A stretch of DNA of 34,273 nt, from the IMG/VR virus record IMGVR_UViG_3300029319_006393, positions 17,707-51,979 of that record; one strand, written 5' to 3'. The stretch is from a virus. Within the stretch, counting starts at the first letter, position 1; each line of letters starts with the position of its first letter. A model generated the notes under the pieces. That model made no database searches, was not told where the DNA came from, and saw only the letters and a list, made by a program, of their open reading frames with translations. The translations under genes and the position numbers were made by a program. Below are positions 6,839 through 12,773 of this stretch, one piece after another.

Positions 6839-7368
6839 ATATGATCCCAAGGCTTTGATTGAAAGAGTAGGGCTTCTGCGTTGCGTCTACGGACAAGACC
6901 ATCAAGCACTACTTTTTCGCCATTGACCGTAGCCTTATTCCATCTGCGTATTTGGTCTGGAGCCTCATCATATTTTTCAGCCAGCAAAACTTTCCTTAAA
7001 GTTGAGGTTGCAAGGTTGTTTCTACCAACATTAAAGGTAAAAGCTACTAAGGATGAAAATTGATCTTCATTTAGATCGACTGTAATAAGCTCTCTAACGG
7101 CTTGTTCAAATTCTTGGAGGTCTAGCTCAAGCATATGTTCAGCGTGCTCCTGAGACCAGCTCTGTCCCTCTACGACAGTTTTAGTGTGTCCGTAGCCCTG
7201 AGTGAGAACATTAGCACTACATCGATACGGCTCAAGCTTACAGCCTTCAAATTTTTTGATTAATTCTATTCCTTCTGGGGTGATGTTCACGCCAAAATTA
7301 CTTTTTTGATTTTTTTCTTCAACGATCACGCCATGGTTTTTAATTTGATCTTTTTTCTTGAAAAACAT
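6835..7368 (-). CDS. Endolysin, GH24 muramidase (T4-lysozyme type)
   Basis: 177-aa lysozyme cleaving the MurNAc-GlcNAc bond of peptidoglycan at lysis. Family signs: IELIKKFEGCKLEPYRC with catalytic Glu41, LTQGYGHT (Thr56), the QFSSLVAFTFNVG helix, and the C-terminal GLVRRRNAEALLF block. Cys50 stands where T4 lysozyme has Asp20, a natural variation known in the family and reported to keep activity in T4. The ATG at 7368 directly follows the previous stop; a TTG start at 7383 is possible. The N-terminal ~20 residues are basic with no signal peptide or SAR helix, so export through a holin is expected. It is the last gene of its operon. Confidence 0.93.
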   Translation of the reverse strand: MFFKKKDQIKNHGVIVEEKNQKSNFGVNITPEGIELIKKFEGCKLEPYRCSANVLTQGYGHTKTVVEGQSWSQEHAEHMLELDLQEFEQAVRELITVDLNEDQFSSLVAFTFNVGRNNLATSTLRKVLLAEKYDEAPDQIRRWNKATVNGEKVVLDGLVRRRNAEALLFQSKPWDHI

Positions 7369-7369
7369 T

Positions 7370-7576
7370 TTAGATATACTCAATTTCTTTTAAGGCATCT
7401 TCAAAATTATTGCCTAGTTTGTGCCATTCAAGATCACCAGCAAGCTTGTAAATCCAACCACTATTCTTGTTGCGTTTACCATATGGGTTCTTGGGTATCC
7501 ATTTCAGCACGACTCTATCATGTCCTTTTTGTTCAAACCTAGTCATAAGTTCTTGTTTCTTGCTTAACACTTCCAC
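7370..7576 (-). CDS. Hypothetical protein upstream of the endolysin
   Basis: 68 aa if the first GTG (7576) is used, 66 if the second GTG (7570); both lie just after AAGGAG inside the end of the preceding gene. Contains MTRFEQKGHDRVVLKWIPK and a C-terminal acidic helix (NNFEDALKEIEYI). Its stop sits one base before the endolysin start, so it is probably co-translated. No family recognised. Confidence 0.6.
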   Translation of the reverse strand: MEVLSKKQELMTRFEQKGHDRVVLKWIPKNPYGKRNKNSGWIYKLAGDLEWHKLGNNFEDALKEIEYI

Positions 7577-7860
7577 CTTCTCCTTGCTTGTCTTAATCTT
7601 GAGTTAGGGTTCTTTGCCGCCTTGGGAAACTTCTTCATCTGTCCTAGTGATCTAGCACAAAATGACTTACGCCTTTTTGCGGCTTTGCTTCCTTTTTTTA
7701 CTTTCCCCGTTACAGCCGTCTTGAGCTTAGATCCTGGATTTGCCCTACGATAAGCACGCACACCTTTAGCAGTCATGCCAGCACCAGACTTAGTGGGTCT
7801 GTAGTTAGCACCCTTGCCTTTAGTGGTTCTAGGTATAGATTTAGCTTTTTTTCTTGCCAC
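7564..7860 (-). CDS. Small highly basic protein (DUF6321-like)
   Basis: 98-aa Lys/Arg/Gly-rich protein with the conserved-looking core MTAKGVRAYRRANPGSKLKTAV followed by RRKSFCARSLGQMK, matching what I recall of the DUF6321 family in marine phages and other viruses. No enzyme motif. Its charge suggests binding to DNA, RNA or another polyanion, which is inference. It overlaps its upstream neighbour by 20 nt and contains the start of the next gene in its last codons. Confidence 0.75.
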   Translation of the reverse strand: MARKKAKSIPRTTKGKGANYRPTKSGAGMTAKGVRAYRRANPGSKLKTAVTGKVKKGSKAAKRRKSFCARSLGQMKKFPKAAKNPNSRLRQARRRWKC

Positions 7861-8146
7861 GGGTTTTCCTTTTCTTTCTAATTATAGTCCGAACATTTGT
7901 TGGTTTTCCACCTACACCTTGCTTAACGGCTCTCTTTCTTTTTACAGCAGAGCGTATTTGTGCTTTGGTCATAGAGTTTGCTTTGGATCTTGGGACACAT
8001 TTTGGATATCCTCTTTTGCTTTTAGATGCAGACTTTCTACCGCAAGGTTGCCATCTTCCCTTCTTTTTGGGTGCAGATATGTCTACCCAGTCTCCTTTTT
8101 TTCCTTTCCCGAACCAAGCGGTGAGACCTCCAGTGGGTTTAGCCAT
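7841..8146 (-). CDS. Small basic protein (DUF5872-like)
   Basis: 101-aa basic protein beginning MAKPTGGLTAWFGKGKKGDWVDI, then CGRKSASKSKRGYPKCVPRSKA and a Lys/Arg tail. The GLTAWF...WVDI opening and the Cys...YPKC core resemble the family I recall as DUF5872, frequent in marine viruses; function unknown. The paired Cys residues (near 37 and 52) could bind metal. It overlaps the 37-aa Trp-rich gene by 8 nt at its start and the next basic gene by 20 nt at its end. Confidence 0.75.
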   Translation of the reverse strand: MAKPTGGLTAWFGKGKKGDWVDISAPKKKGRWQPCGRKSASKSKRGYPKCVPRSKANSMTKAQIRSAVKRKRAVKQGVGGKPTNVRTIIRKKRKTRGKKKS

Positions 8147-8252
8147 CTTTCTTTAGTAGACCGACAAGCCAATGCCAAACAGCTACAAGCTTATGCCATA
8201 CCCATAAACAAGCTGATTTAATCCAGCCCCATAATGTGTGTAAGTATTTCAT
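8139..8252 (-). CDS. 37-residue Trp-repeat membrane peptide
   Basis: Micro-gene whose ATG overlaps the upstream stop as ATGA and whose TAA lies just inside the next gene, filling the only apparent gap in this operon. The peptide contains three consecutive 9-residue units (LWGWIKSAC, LWVWHKLVA, VWHWLVGLL) that put WxW at residues 8/10, 17/19 and 26/28. The first two units are also similar as DNA. It would form one hydrophobic, Trp-lined helix with Lys12, His20 and Lys21 inside and a KKDG tail. Membrane insertion is likely; a holin or pore role near the endolysin is inference. Confidence 0.6.
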   Translation of the reverse strand: MKYLHTLWGWIKSACLWVWHKLVAVWHWLVGLLKKDG

Positions 8253-8428
8253 CTGTATCTTCCCCCCCTTTTTTTGTATTCACGAACTAACCATGCGTTT
8301 GCGTAAGCAGATGGATAGACCTTAAATTTTCTTTTGGCAGCCGCTTTGACCCTAGAATATAGTGCCTTGTTGACTACATTACTGGGTATCTTTGACTTAG
8401 TAGATTTCTTTTTACTTTTTCTTGCCAC
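8249..8428 (-). CDS. Small basic phage protein with YPSAYANAW motif
   Basis: 59 aa. The GTG at 8428 is chosen over an upstream ATG because AGGAG lies 8 nt before it. The N terminus is a Lys/Ser tract; the C-terminal half KRKFKVYPSAYANAWLVREYKKRGG resembles a motif recurring in small marine-phage proteins. Function unknown. Its stop is coupled (ATGA) to the Trp-repeat peptide. Confidence 0.7.
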   Translation of the reverse strand: MARKSKKKSTKSKIPSNVVNKALYSRVKAAAKRKFKVYPSAYANAWLVREYKKRGGRYR

Positions 8429-8534
8429 GCTTTTGACTCCTAAGCTTTTTGAAATCAGCACCAGTAATTTTGTTAAAAGGCGGTGCCATTTTAGCTATGA
8501 ATCGTTGTTTTTTTGTAAGTTTATGACCTGGCAT
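8412..8534 (-). CDS. 40-residue basic protein (MPGHKLTKKQ family)
   Basis: Starts MPGHKLTKKQRFIAKMAPPF, then NKITGADFKKLRS and a GKKK end. The combination of MPGH and NKITGADFK looks like a conserved small family that I recall from marine phages, without known function. AGGAAG lies just upstream. It overlaps the next gene by 17 nt. Confidence 0.65.
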   Translation of the reverse strand: MPGHKLTKKQRFIAKMAPPFNKITGADFKKLRSQKRGKKK

Positions 8535-8535
8535 C

Positions 8536-8622
8536 TTACTTCCTCTTCATTTTACCTTTGCCTTTTTTTGACATAGGTTTTTTCTTTTTCTTTTTTTTGC
8601 CCATTCCGTATCCGTAAGCCAT
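8536..8622 (-). CDS. 28-residue polylysine micro-protein
   Basis: MAYGYGMG followed by seven Lys, then PMSKKGKGKMKRK. GGAGG lies 6 nt before the ATG, and the start shares TAATG with the preceding stop. More than half of the residues are Lys or Arg, so binding to nucleic acid or membrane is plausible. The coding evidence is the ribosome-binding site and packing, since composition alone could arise from an A-rich tract. Confidence 0.5.
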   Translation of the reverse strand: MAYGYGMGKKKKKKKPMSKKGKGKMKRK

Positions 8623-8804
8623 TATTTCCTCCAAGATTTTTTTGCTTTCATTTGTGCTTTTTTGGATAGATCACCAAAATGAAATAGCCTTACACTTGAT
8701 TTGGTATGTGTTTTACCAGAGTGTAGCTGACCGTTAGGCATTTTATGATATTTGCCTTTATGTATCGTTCCATCCTTTTTGTAATGGTTTACGCCCATTC
8801 CCAT
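8622..8804 (-). CDS. 60-residue basic hypothetical protein
   Basis: Begins MGMGVNHYKKDGTIHKGKYH and continues with KMPNGQLHSGKTHTKSSVRLFHF. The ATG at 8804 has GGAG with 6-nt spacing; an in-frame ATG 12 nt earlier has worse spacing. Repeated His and Lys and the HKG/HSGKTHT pattern resemble small phage proteins of unknown role. It overlaps the 111-aa gene upstream by 47 nt. Confidence 0.65.
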   Translation of the reverse strand: MGMGVNHYKKDGTIHKGKYHKMPNGQLHSGKTHTKSSVRLFHFGDLSKKAQMKAKKSWRK

Positions 8805-9093
8805 AACCTTCTCCAAAAAGTTTTACTACCCTATGATATACCATATTTTTCATGCCTTCCAATGTTTTGTTGTGGTCTGGTAGCTCTTGCCACGCCTTTT
8901 TTCTTTCCTCCCGAGTGGGCAGATCGGCAATAGTTTTAGCTAAACCCATTTGCATAGCGGTTAAATAGATAAGGTCATGCCACTTTGGATCTATGTCAGA
9001 CATATAATCCATGCGTTCTTTATGAGTTCTGAGTAGGCTTATGTTGTGTGAGTATCTAAGATTATCAATCTGTCCATTCTTCTTGTGTTTCAT
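8758..9093 (-). CDS. Hypothetical protein
   Basis: 111-aa soluble, helical protein; the most conserved-looking part is DIDPKWHDLIYLTAMQMGLA followed by KTIADLPTREERKKAW. The start at 9093 has only weak upstream purines; an internal ATG at 9012 would remove the less structured first 27 residues and also the 29-nt overlap with the DUF3310 gene. No family recognised. Confidence 0.65.
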   Translation of the reverse strand: MKHKKNGQIDNLRYSHNISLLRTHKERMDYMSDIDPKWHDLIYLTAMQMGLAKTIADLPTREERKKAWQELPDHNKTLEGMKNMVYHRVVKLFGEGYGNGRKPLQKGWNDT

Positions 9094-9478
9094 CTTCTAT
9101 CGTAAGCTTATATTTACCAACAAACATTGAAAATCTACCAGAAGAATTAAATGTTTCATCTTTTTTTAATTTATTTAACAGAATCCTAGCAACATACCAT
9201 AAGGTCTTTTGTATATCTCTAAAAGGGTTTTCTTTGTTATTGTATCTCCACAAATACTTTATTGCGTTCATCTGTGATGGTATTTCTTCTTTAACAGAAT
9301 TTAATGATGCTACTGTTTCTAATGCATCGATACACTCTATGTCTCCATCTTTATAGTATTCAGGGTTTACATTGTCTTTCCCTAACGATCTCTCTAAGCT
9401 TTCTGAGGAGCTCTTCTTCTGTTCCATATCTTCTGATGAACTCTGTTTTGAAAGGATGTCTCGAAACGAATCTTTCAT
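9065..9478 (-). CDS. DUF3310 / SaV-like protein
   Basis: 137 aa. The core VNPEYYKDGDIECIDALE, then NAIKYLWRYNNKENPFRDIQ and KTLWYVARIL, is the signature of DUF3310 (SaV-like; the family linked to T7 gp1.7 nucleotide kinase and to lactococcal phage SaV, which affects sensitivity to abortive infection AbiV). Function here is unproven. The start at 9478 has AAGGAG with near-ideal spacing, so the Ser/Glu-rich N-terminal ~39 residues are read through the 3' end of the Ref-like nuclease in another frame. Confidence 0.85.
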   Translation of the reverse strand: MKDSFRDILSKQSSSEDMEQKKSSSESLERSLGKDNVNPEYYKDGDIECIDALETVASLNSVKEEIPSQMNAIKYLWRYNNKENPFRDIQKTLWYVARILLNKLKKDETFNSSGRFSMFVGKYKLTIEDETQEEWTD

Positions 9479-9674
9479 TATTTTCTCCTTGTCGGTGGTG
9501 TGGAAAGCACAATCCTATTGTTTCTAGATGTGCATTTAATTTGGTTTTGCCGTTTAAATGGTGAATCTCGCATGGTGTGTAGCAGTCGTAATGTAGTCTA
9601 CAGACTATGCATCCCTCCTGGGATATTGAGTTCATCCAGTCTTGCTCTTGCTTGTTCGGTGTTCTGCCTTTCAT
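9360..9674 (-). CDS. Ref-like HNH nuclease (RecA-dependent nuclease family)
   Basis: 104 aa. CIVC, PCEIHHLNGKTK, LCFPHHRQG, SRHPFKTEFIRRYGTEEELL: this order of a CxxC knuckle, IHHL, LC..HH and F..RYG matches the family of phage P1 Ref, an HNH-type endonuclease that nicks DNA at RecA filaments. P1 Ref has an extra disordered N terminus; only the nuclease core is present here. Likely zinc/metal ligands are C22, C25, H38, H39, H59 and H60. It overlaps the preceding gene by 77 nt and the following gene by 119 nt. It may assist recombination with the ERF/YqaJ module. Confidence 0.82.
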   Translation of the reverse strand: MKGRTPNKQEQDWMNSISQEGCIVCRLHYDCYTPCEIHHLNGKTKLNAHLETIGLCFPHHRQGENNERFVSRHPFKTEFIRRYGTEEELLRKLREIVRERQCKP

Positions 9675-9819
9675 ATTCTTCGTGTAAGAAGTTTAGATTA
9701 CTAATTACATATTCATTATAAGGCTTGCCAACCTCTTTGTAATTGCTAAATTTTCTTACTTCAGATAAGTTTTCTTGATGCATATCTATGCAAAACGATT
9801 TAAAGTCTTTAAGCTCCAT
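9598..9819 (-). CDS. Hypothetical helical protein
   Basis: 73-aa protein starting MELKDFKSFCIDMHQENLSE, largely helical and charged, with a likely coiled segment EEYERQNTEQARARLDEL. AGGAG sits 7 nt before the ATG. Its last 77 nt are shared with the start of the Ref-like nuclease in another frame. No family recognised. Confidence 0.68.
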   Translation of the reverse strand: MELKDFKSFCIDMHQENLSEVRKFSNYKEVGKPYNEYVISNLNFLHEEYERQNTEQARARLDELNIPGGMHSL

Positions 9820-10144
9820 ACCTACTCCTCTCCATTCTTAAGTTTGCCATTTTCGTTCTCCACTCCTCAAACTGCATATCAATAGCAGCCTTCTCCGTGT
9901 TTAATGCATCAAGCCTAGCCTTTGCATTAGCAACCTGTAAAGATGCGTTAAAATAGCTCTCAGATGCTTCTGCTTTAGATTTTTGAGCATTATAGCTACG
10001 CTCTCCATCTTCTTTTGCTTTACACAGCTCAATCCAAAAAACTTTTTTTAAGTTCACTTCAAACTTTAGCACATTTATTCTAGCTTCTTTAATATCAGGA
10101 ATGATATCTCTTAGCTGTTGATGAAAGTTTTCAGATTTGTCCAT
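9809..10144 (-). CDS. Coiled-coil hypothetical protein following the helicase
   Basis: 111 aa using the ATG at 10144, which has GGAAG about 9 nt upstream; a longer frame starting at 10207 lies inside the helicase gene. Almost entirely helical, with Ala/Glu/Lys heptad-like stretches (for example NASLQVANAKARLDALNTEK), so it probably forms a dimeric coiled coil. It follows dnaB with a 14-nt overlap, suggesting a replication accessory role, but there is no motif to confirm it. Confidence 0.7.
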   Translation of the reverse strand: MDKSENFHQQLRDIIPDIKEARINVLKFEVNLKKVFWIELCKAKEDGERSYNAQKSKAEASESYFNASLQVANAKARLDALNTEKAAIDMQFEEWRTKMANLRMERSRYGA

Positions 10145-11438
10145 ATTGTTTTCTTCCCCCGAAAGCCTGCTCCTCTGGGTCCACAAACCTTGATCTGTGT
10201 CCCTCAAACCCTAGCTCAAACTCTCCTGTTTCACCTAATCTGTTCTTTCTAATTATAACCTCCGCAAGACCTGTGTCCAAGGAGTCATAATATTCTTGTC
10301 TATACAGCATGATTACCATATCAGCATCTTGCTCTATAGATCCTGAGTCTCTCAAATCTGAGAGGACTGGTCTTTTATCCGTTCTCGCCTCCACACCCCG
10401 ATTTAATTGAGATAACGAGATTAACGGACAAGAAATTTCTTTCGCCAGTCCTTTCAGAAGATTGGAGATGTAAGTCATTGATGCAGTTCTGCTATCAGAA
10501 TTACTTGGTGCTTTGTTTGTTGTCATCAAAAGCTGTAAGTAATCAACTACTATCAAGTCAACATCTGTGATTGATTGTATTGCTTTGGTTTTGTTTATTA
10601 AAGTCTCAATGGTGATGGGTGATTTGTCATAGATGTATAAGCCAGACCCAGATAGTTGTTGTTTTACTGTATGAAATGATGCCCATTCGCTTTTAGACAT
10701 ATTGCCAGCAATAAGAGAATCCATTTTAATGCCTGACTCAGAGCTTATTATTTTCTTAACAAGTTGTTCGTTTGTCATTTCAAGACTAAAAACTAAAACA
10801 TTTTTACCTTTCATAACATTGTTTGTTGCTATATTCAGTGCCCATGTGGTTTTACCCATGCCTGGTCTGCCAGCAACAACAATAAGATCACCAGACTTAA
10901 ACCCTTTTATTTTTTCATCTATGTTTTTGAAACCAGTTTTTATTAAATTCTTGCTTACTGCATTTGCATCTTTTAACTCTTGCTCAACAGTGTTTATGAC
11001 ATCTATAACATTTTTAGGTGCTCCAGAGTTTTTGGTTATCTTGTTGTTAATTAAAAGGTCATTAACTTTATCTATCATTTCCTCAATAGTTATATCTTCC
11101 GCAACAATAACTGGTATTTTTTTTGCAAGGTTCTTTAGTTTGTTTTTAGATGTTTTTAAATTCATCATCTTCATCCAAGAAGCAAATCCAGCAGACGAAA
11201 TACAGTATCCTGCTGCTTGCCTGACTTCCTCAACCATGCTTTTATTTTTCAGATTATGCATGACCGTAACCATGTCCGATCTTTGGTGTTCTAACATAAC
11301 CTCATAGGCTTTACCGTAAGCTTTGTTTTCAAAATGTTCTGGCAACAAACCTTCTTCTTGTGAAAGTAAAAACTTTTTATGATCTAAAATTATTGATCCT
11401 ATTAAGTTTGATTCTAAGTCTAATAATTCCTTATCCAT
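10131..11438 (-). CDS. dnaB: Replicative DNA helicase, DnaB-like
   Basis: 435-aa hexameric helicase unwinding DNA at the phage replication fork. The N-terminal helical domain (~1-110) is joined by a linker to a RecA-fold domain with Walker A GRPGMGKT (190-197), catalytic Glu220 (FSLEM), Walker B LIVVDYLQLL (295-304), SLSQLNR (341-347), the DLRDSGSIEQDAD block (361-373) and the arginine finger in RKNR (R400). Length is slightly below bacterial DnaB. AGAGGAG precedes the ATG, and the gene overlaps the upstream winged-helix gene by 8 nt. No phage DNA polymerase or primase is visible here. Confidence 0.95.
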   Translation of the reverse strand: MDKELLDLESNLIGSIILDHKKFLLSQEEGLLPEHFENKAYGKAYEVMLEHQRSDMVTVMHNLKNKSMVEEVRQAAGYCISSAGFASWMKMMNLKTSKNKLKNLAKKIPVIVAEDITIEEMIDKVNDLLINNKITKNSGAPKNVIDVINTVEQELKDANAVSKNLIKTGFKNIDEKIKGFKSGDLIVVAGRPGMGKTTWALNIATNNVMKGKNVLVFSLEMTNEQLVKKIISSESGIKMDSLIAGNMSKSEWASFHTVKQQLSGSGLYIYDKSPITIETLINKTKAIQSITDVDLIVVDYLQLLMTTNKAPSNSDSRTASMTYISNLLKGLAKEISCPLISLSQLNRGVEARTDKRPVLSDLRDSGSIEQDADMVIMLYRQEYYDSLDTGLAEVIIRKNRLGETGEFELGFEGHRSRFVDPEEQAFGGRKQYGQI

Positions 11439-12063
11439 ATCTCCTCTCTATAATTGCATCAAATTGATTCATACCTAACATTGTCATCAGTGTAGGTTTT
11501 TTGTCCCAGTAAGATCTAATCCATTTTTTATGACCATCACTATTTGCAATGCTGAAGTATGCTTCCCAAAACTCTTCCTTGGTAAGATCTATTTTGTTAT
11601 TTGTTTTTGGTGAGGTTATTCCTTTTCTCCCCAACTCCCTGAGCTCCTTCCATCTTGGCACAGCCTTGAATGTATTGACTGAGTGCTGATAAAAAACCTT
11701 GTCAGTTTTTTCTTTGAAAATATTATTTATTTTATCCAACTCTAGTATATATACCTTTTTAGTATTAACTTTAGTATTGTAGCCACCTGCCGACCCCCTA
11801 TAGCCGTCTGCCGACCCCACCTTAAGGCTATAAAGATTGCTTGTATTATTTCGTTTTTCCCAGTCAATATACCCAGCATCTTTTAACTTTTTTAAATTAT
11901 CTTTTACAGCTGTTAATGAAAGACCTGTAATTTCTGTTAGCTTTTCATGTGATGGATAGGATTGACCAAACTGATCTGAGTAATTAGCTAGTGCAAAAAG
12001 AATTAATTTTTGAGTCGGTGAGACTTCAATTCTAATAATTTTTGTAATGTATTCTACTGACAT
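11431..12063 (-). CDS. Winged-helix replication initiator-like protein
   Basis: 210 aa. Residues ~15-80 form a winged helix (HTH_36-like): SPTQKLILFALANYSDQFGQ, YPSHEKLTEITGLSLTAVKDNL, KKLKDAGYID. The middle contains two short repeats (GSADGYR/GSAGGYN), and the C-terminal part has WEAYF...GHKKWIRSYWDKKP, a helical region as in helicase-loader or DnaD/O-type proteins. Position directly before dnaB supports a role in origin binding and helicase loading. GC-rich direct repeats inside the gene are listed separately. Confidence 0.8.
   Translation of the reverse strand: MSVEYITKIIRIEVSPTQKLILFALANYSDQFGQSYPSHEKLTEITGLSLTAVKDNLKKLKDAGYIDWEKRNNTSNLYSLKVGSADGYRGSAGGYNTKVNTKKVYILELDKINNIFKEKTDKVFYQHSVNTFKAVPRWKELRELGRKGITSPKTNNKIDLTKEEFWEAYFSIANSDGHKKWIRSYWDKKPTLMTMLGMNQFDAIIERRYG
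11780..11818. repeat. Two 18-bp direct repeats inside the initiator gene
   Basis: TAGCCACCTGCCGACCCC (11780-11797) and TAGCCGTCTGCCGACCCC (11801-11818), 16 of 18 identical, period 21 bp, flanked by AT-rich DNA. They encode the linker GSADGYR/GSAGGYN. Phage lambda and relatives keep origin iterons inside their O gene, so these are candidate iterons; two copies are few, and the match could also reflect a duplicated peptide. Confidence 0.5.
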
Positions 12064-12170
12064 TTTGTTTCCTCATTTACATTTAACACCAAAAATAAAA
12101 TAAAGTAAATACATAAAATTAGTTGATTTATTAATTTACATCATTATACTTATTACAAACTGGAGGAAAT
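12064..12170. promoter_or_regulatory. Divergent promoter region between initiator and ERF genes
   Basis: 107 bp, very AT-rich, no gene. Plus strand: TTGATT (12123-12128), 16-nt spacer, TATACT (12145-12150), then TGGAGGA before the ERF start. Minus strand: a weaker TTTACT, 17 nt, TTAAAT. ATTTAC occurs at about 12074 and 12133 and inverted as GTAAAT near 12105, which could be regulator half-sites. Promoter calls are by consensus only. Confidence 0.5.
12123..12150 (+). promoter_or_regulatory. Candidate sigma-70 promoter for the recombination unit
   Basis: TTGATT at 12123-12128 and TATACT at 12145-12150 (five of six to the -10 consensus) with a 16-nt spacer, about 20 bp before the ERF start codon. 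Confidence 0.5.
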
Positions 12171-12773
12171 ATGAATAATCTTATCGATGCTTTATTGAAA
12201 GCACAAAACGAAATTGACCATGCTGTAAAAGATGGGACCACACACTTTGGTGGCTATCCAACCCTTGAAGCTGTCATTAATACAGTCAAACCAGCACTTA
12301 ATAGAAACGGTGTTTATTACCAACAAAAAACAGTGGCTAGTGAAAGAGGCGTTGTTGTAGAGACTGTCTTTTATGGACATGGTGCAGAATTAAATGCTGG
12401 TCAACTTATGGTTCCAGCAACAAAAAATAATGCTCAACAATTTGGTTCAGCACTTACATATGCAAGAAGATATGCTTTAGCTACTGCTTGTGGTATTGGT
12501 GCTAGAGATGATGACGGTCAAGAGTCAACTGCTGCATCTAACAATATAGTAGAAGATGATAAACCTGAAAACCATGTTGCTGATATGTTAAAAGATTTAG
12601 AAGATGAGCAACCAAAAAGCAAATCTGAATCAGATAAAATATACCAAAGACACTTAGAAACATTTCAAATCACAGACGATAAAGAAGTTCAGGCTGAACT
12701 CACATCTGCATATGCAAAATGGGTTGACGACAAAAGAGCAGCAAGAGCCAAAAAAGATGAGGATCTTTTATGA
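12171..12773 (+). CDS. erf: ERF-family single-strand annealing protein
   Basis: 200-aa recombinase of the P22 Erf superfamily, which anneals complementary single strands in phage recombination and genome circularisation. Core signature: YPTLEAVINTVKPALNRNGVYY (residues ~28-50), VVVETVFYGHGAEL, NNAQQFGSALTYARRYALAT and CGIGARDDDGQ (~90-120). The C-terminal third is acidic and unstructured, ending in Lys-rich residues. TGGAGG lies 6 nt before the ATG. It overlaps the YqaJ exonuclease by 4 nt; the two form the usual annealing protein plus 5'-3' exonuclease pair. Confidence 0.92.
   Translation: MNNLIDALLKAQNEIDHAVKDGTTHFGGYPTLEAVINTVKPALNRNGVYYQQKTVASERGVVVETVFYGHGAELNAGQLMVPATKNNAQQFGSALTYARRYALATACGIGARDDDGQESTAASNNIVEDDKPENHVADMLKDLEDEQPKSKSESDKIYQRHLETFQITDDKEVQAELTSAYAKWVDDKRAARAKKDEDLL

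Noticed and set aside
10702-11307. 201-aa plus-strand frame opposite dnaB
   Set aside because: Antisense shadow of the conserved helicase domain; Ser/Phe/Ile-rich, no start signal, no family pattern.
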